The notes under the pieces are model-generated. The model had not been told where the DNA came from. It saw only the letters and a program-made list of their open reading frames with translations, and made no database searches. 8,049 nucleotides of DNA from DASUXA01 sp036378155 (GTDB lineage Bacteria > Actinomycetota > Actinomycetes > Mycobacteriales > Micromonosporaceae): contig DASUXA010000088.1 in the NCBI GenBank assembly GCA_036378155.1, positions 1 through 8,049 of the forward strand, in the 5' to 3' direction. The position numbers were made by a program, and so were the translations under genes. Below, piece after piece: positions 7,361-8,049 of this stretch (position 1 is its first letter; the number at the start of each line of letters is the position of its first letter).

Positions 7361-7515
7361 CGGGGCTCCTCGGCGTCGTCGACGAGTTCTCGACCAATCC
7401 TGCCACGTCGTGCGCTCCGTCGATATGTCCCGGTACGGGGAGCGGGCGGCGAGCGGCGCGGCCAGCGTACGCGCGTACCCTGACAGGTCGGACAGGCGGC
7501 AGCGGAGGAGACCAG
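7361..7515. promoter_or_regulatory. Divergent promoter region of pruA and membrane-protein gene
   Basis: This is a 155-base gap between divergent starts. For the plus-strand gene a -10-like TACCCT is at 7476-7481, about 35 bases before its ATG, without a clear -35. It overlaps a perfect 12-bp palindrome GTACGCGCGTAC at 7467-7478 that could be an operator. For pruA a -10-like CAGGAT lies on the minus strand (plus 7397-7402). A 10-bp palindrome TCGTCGACGA is at 7376-7385. All of these are weak calls in GC-rich DNA. Confidence 0.3.
7504..7510 (+). promoter_or_regulatory. Ribosome binding site GGAGGAG
   Basis: GGAGGAG lies 5 bases before the ATG at 7516 and fixes the start of the last gene. Confidence 0.75.
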
Positions 7516-8049
7516 ATGACCGAGCCCATCGCGCGCGTGGCGGGGTCGGACGGCGCCCGACCGGACACCGGGCTCCCGGTCGACACGACCGACGGGACCG
7601 CGTCCTCGGTCGACGAAACCGGCTCCTCGGTCGACACGACCGACGCGACCAGCACGGAGGCGGGCGAGACCGGTCCCACCAGGGCGCCGTGGCTGGCGAG
7701 CCTCGTCCTGGGCGTCCTCGGCCTCGCCTGGCTCGCCGGCATGTTGTGGTCGGCGCACGCCTCGATCGTGACGGCCGGGGCGCAGAGCGTCGCGCTCAGT
7801 ACCGCCGCCGACGCGTTCCCGGTGATCGTCTCGGCGAGCCTGCTCGCCGGTCTCGCGACCAGCGTCGCCACGCTCGACCTGGTCGCCCGGCGCGGCGGTA
7901 CGCTCCGAGCGCGGTCGCTGCCCCGGCTGGCGGTCGGCTTCGGCGTCGGACTGCTGGTCGGCGCCGCCGCGCTCGGGCTCATCCTGTTCGGGTACGGGCA
8001 CGCCACCCCGATCGTGATCCTCGCCGTCGCGGTCGCCGCCGCCTCGATG
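7516..8049 (+). CDS. Unrecognised multi-pass membrane protein with Asp/Thr/Ser-rich N-terminal tail (3'-partial)
   Basis: ATG start with a good ribosome site; 178 codons are in the window and the gene runs off the end. Residues 1-57 are polar and probably disordered, with repeated VDTTD/SVDET segments built from a DNA repeat. Hydrophobic stretches follow at about 58-79, 100-120, 136-159 and 165-178 (cut), so at least three membrane helices are likely. The Arg-rich stretch between the second and third (RRGGTLRARSLPR, 125-137) would favour a cytoplasmic loop there. I do not recognise the family and give no function. The gene is divergent from pruA, which does not by itself imply a functional link. 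Confidence 0.8.
   Translation, partial: MTEPIARVAGSDGARPDTGLPVDTTDGTASSVDETGSSVDTTDATSTEAGETGPTRAPWLASLVLGVLGLAWLAGMLWSAHASIVTAGAQSVALSTAADAFPVIVSASLLAGLATSVATLDLVARRGGTLRARSLPRLAVGFGVGLLVGAAALGLILFGYGHATPIVILAVAVAAASM
7577..7645 (+). repeat. Short in-gene direct repeats in the membrane-protein N-terminus
   Basis: An 18-base unit CGGTCGACACGACCGACG occurs at 7577-7594 and again, identically, at 7628-7645. A partial copy (CGGTCGAC) lies between them at 7607-7614. The repeats are in frame and encode VDTTD, VDE and VDTTD. This suggests local duplication within a disordered tail. Confidence 0.7.

Overview
The window comes from a high-GC Gram-positive actinobacterium. Three things support this: pervasive G/C at third codon positions, the actinobacteria-specific fused 2-oxoglutarate decarboxylase/dehydrogenase (Kgd) with an acyltransferase domain joined to an E1 domain, and an actinobacterial-type P5C dehydrogenase. 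Streptomyces or Micromonospora relatives are plausible, but the genus cannot be fixed from the sequence. There is no tRNA, rRNA, CRISPR array, insertion sequence or phage gene.

Layout. (1) 1-3017 (+): the C-terminal ~1,004 codons of kgd, entering the window inside its acyltransferase domain. (2) 3089-3265 (+): a 58-residue DUF6104-type protein, separated from kgd by a strong hairpin. (3) 3266-3390: convergent junction with two consecutive hairpins. (4) 3391-4155 (-): a cytoplasmic alpha/beta-hydrolase-fold protein with Asn where the nucleophilic Ser is expected. Its 5' region (4156-4329) carries a plausible promoter, a 17-codon leader ORF with a near-perfect Shine-Dalgarno, and several overlapping inverted repeats. 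(5) 4451-5512 (+): an exported alpha/beta hydrolase with an intact Ser-Asp-His set. (6) 5513-5731: convergent junction with a 15-bp hairpin. (7) 5732-7360 (-): a complete L-glutamate gamma-semialdehyde (P5C) dehydrogenase. (8) 7361-7515: divergent promoter region. (9) 7516 to the window end (+): the start of an unrecognised multi-pass membrane protein.

Functionally, kgd (2-oxoglutarate node of the TCA cycle) and pruA (proline/ornithine to glutamate, which feeds 2-oxoglutarate) are metabolically related, but they are on opposite strands and not in one operon. The rest looks like ordinary chromosomal housekeeping and accessory genes.

Two observations stand out. First, kgd appears to carry a precise in-frame deletion of about 67 residues in its E1 domain (junction near 1020-1025). 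It removes the conserved block that includes the GM(A/P)HRGRLNVLANIV motif, while every flanking segment is well conserved. Second, the leader of the minus-strand hydrolase has the geometry of a leader-peptide attenuator. No obviously new multi-gene system is visible.
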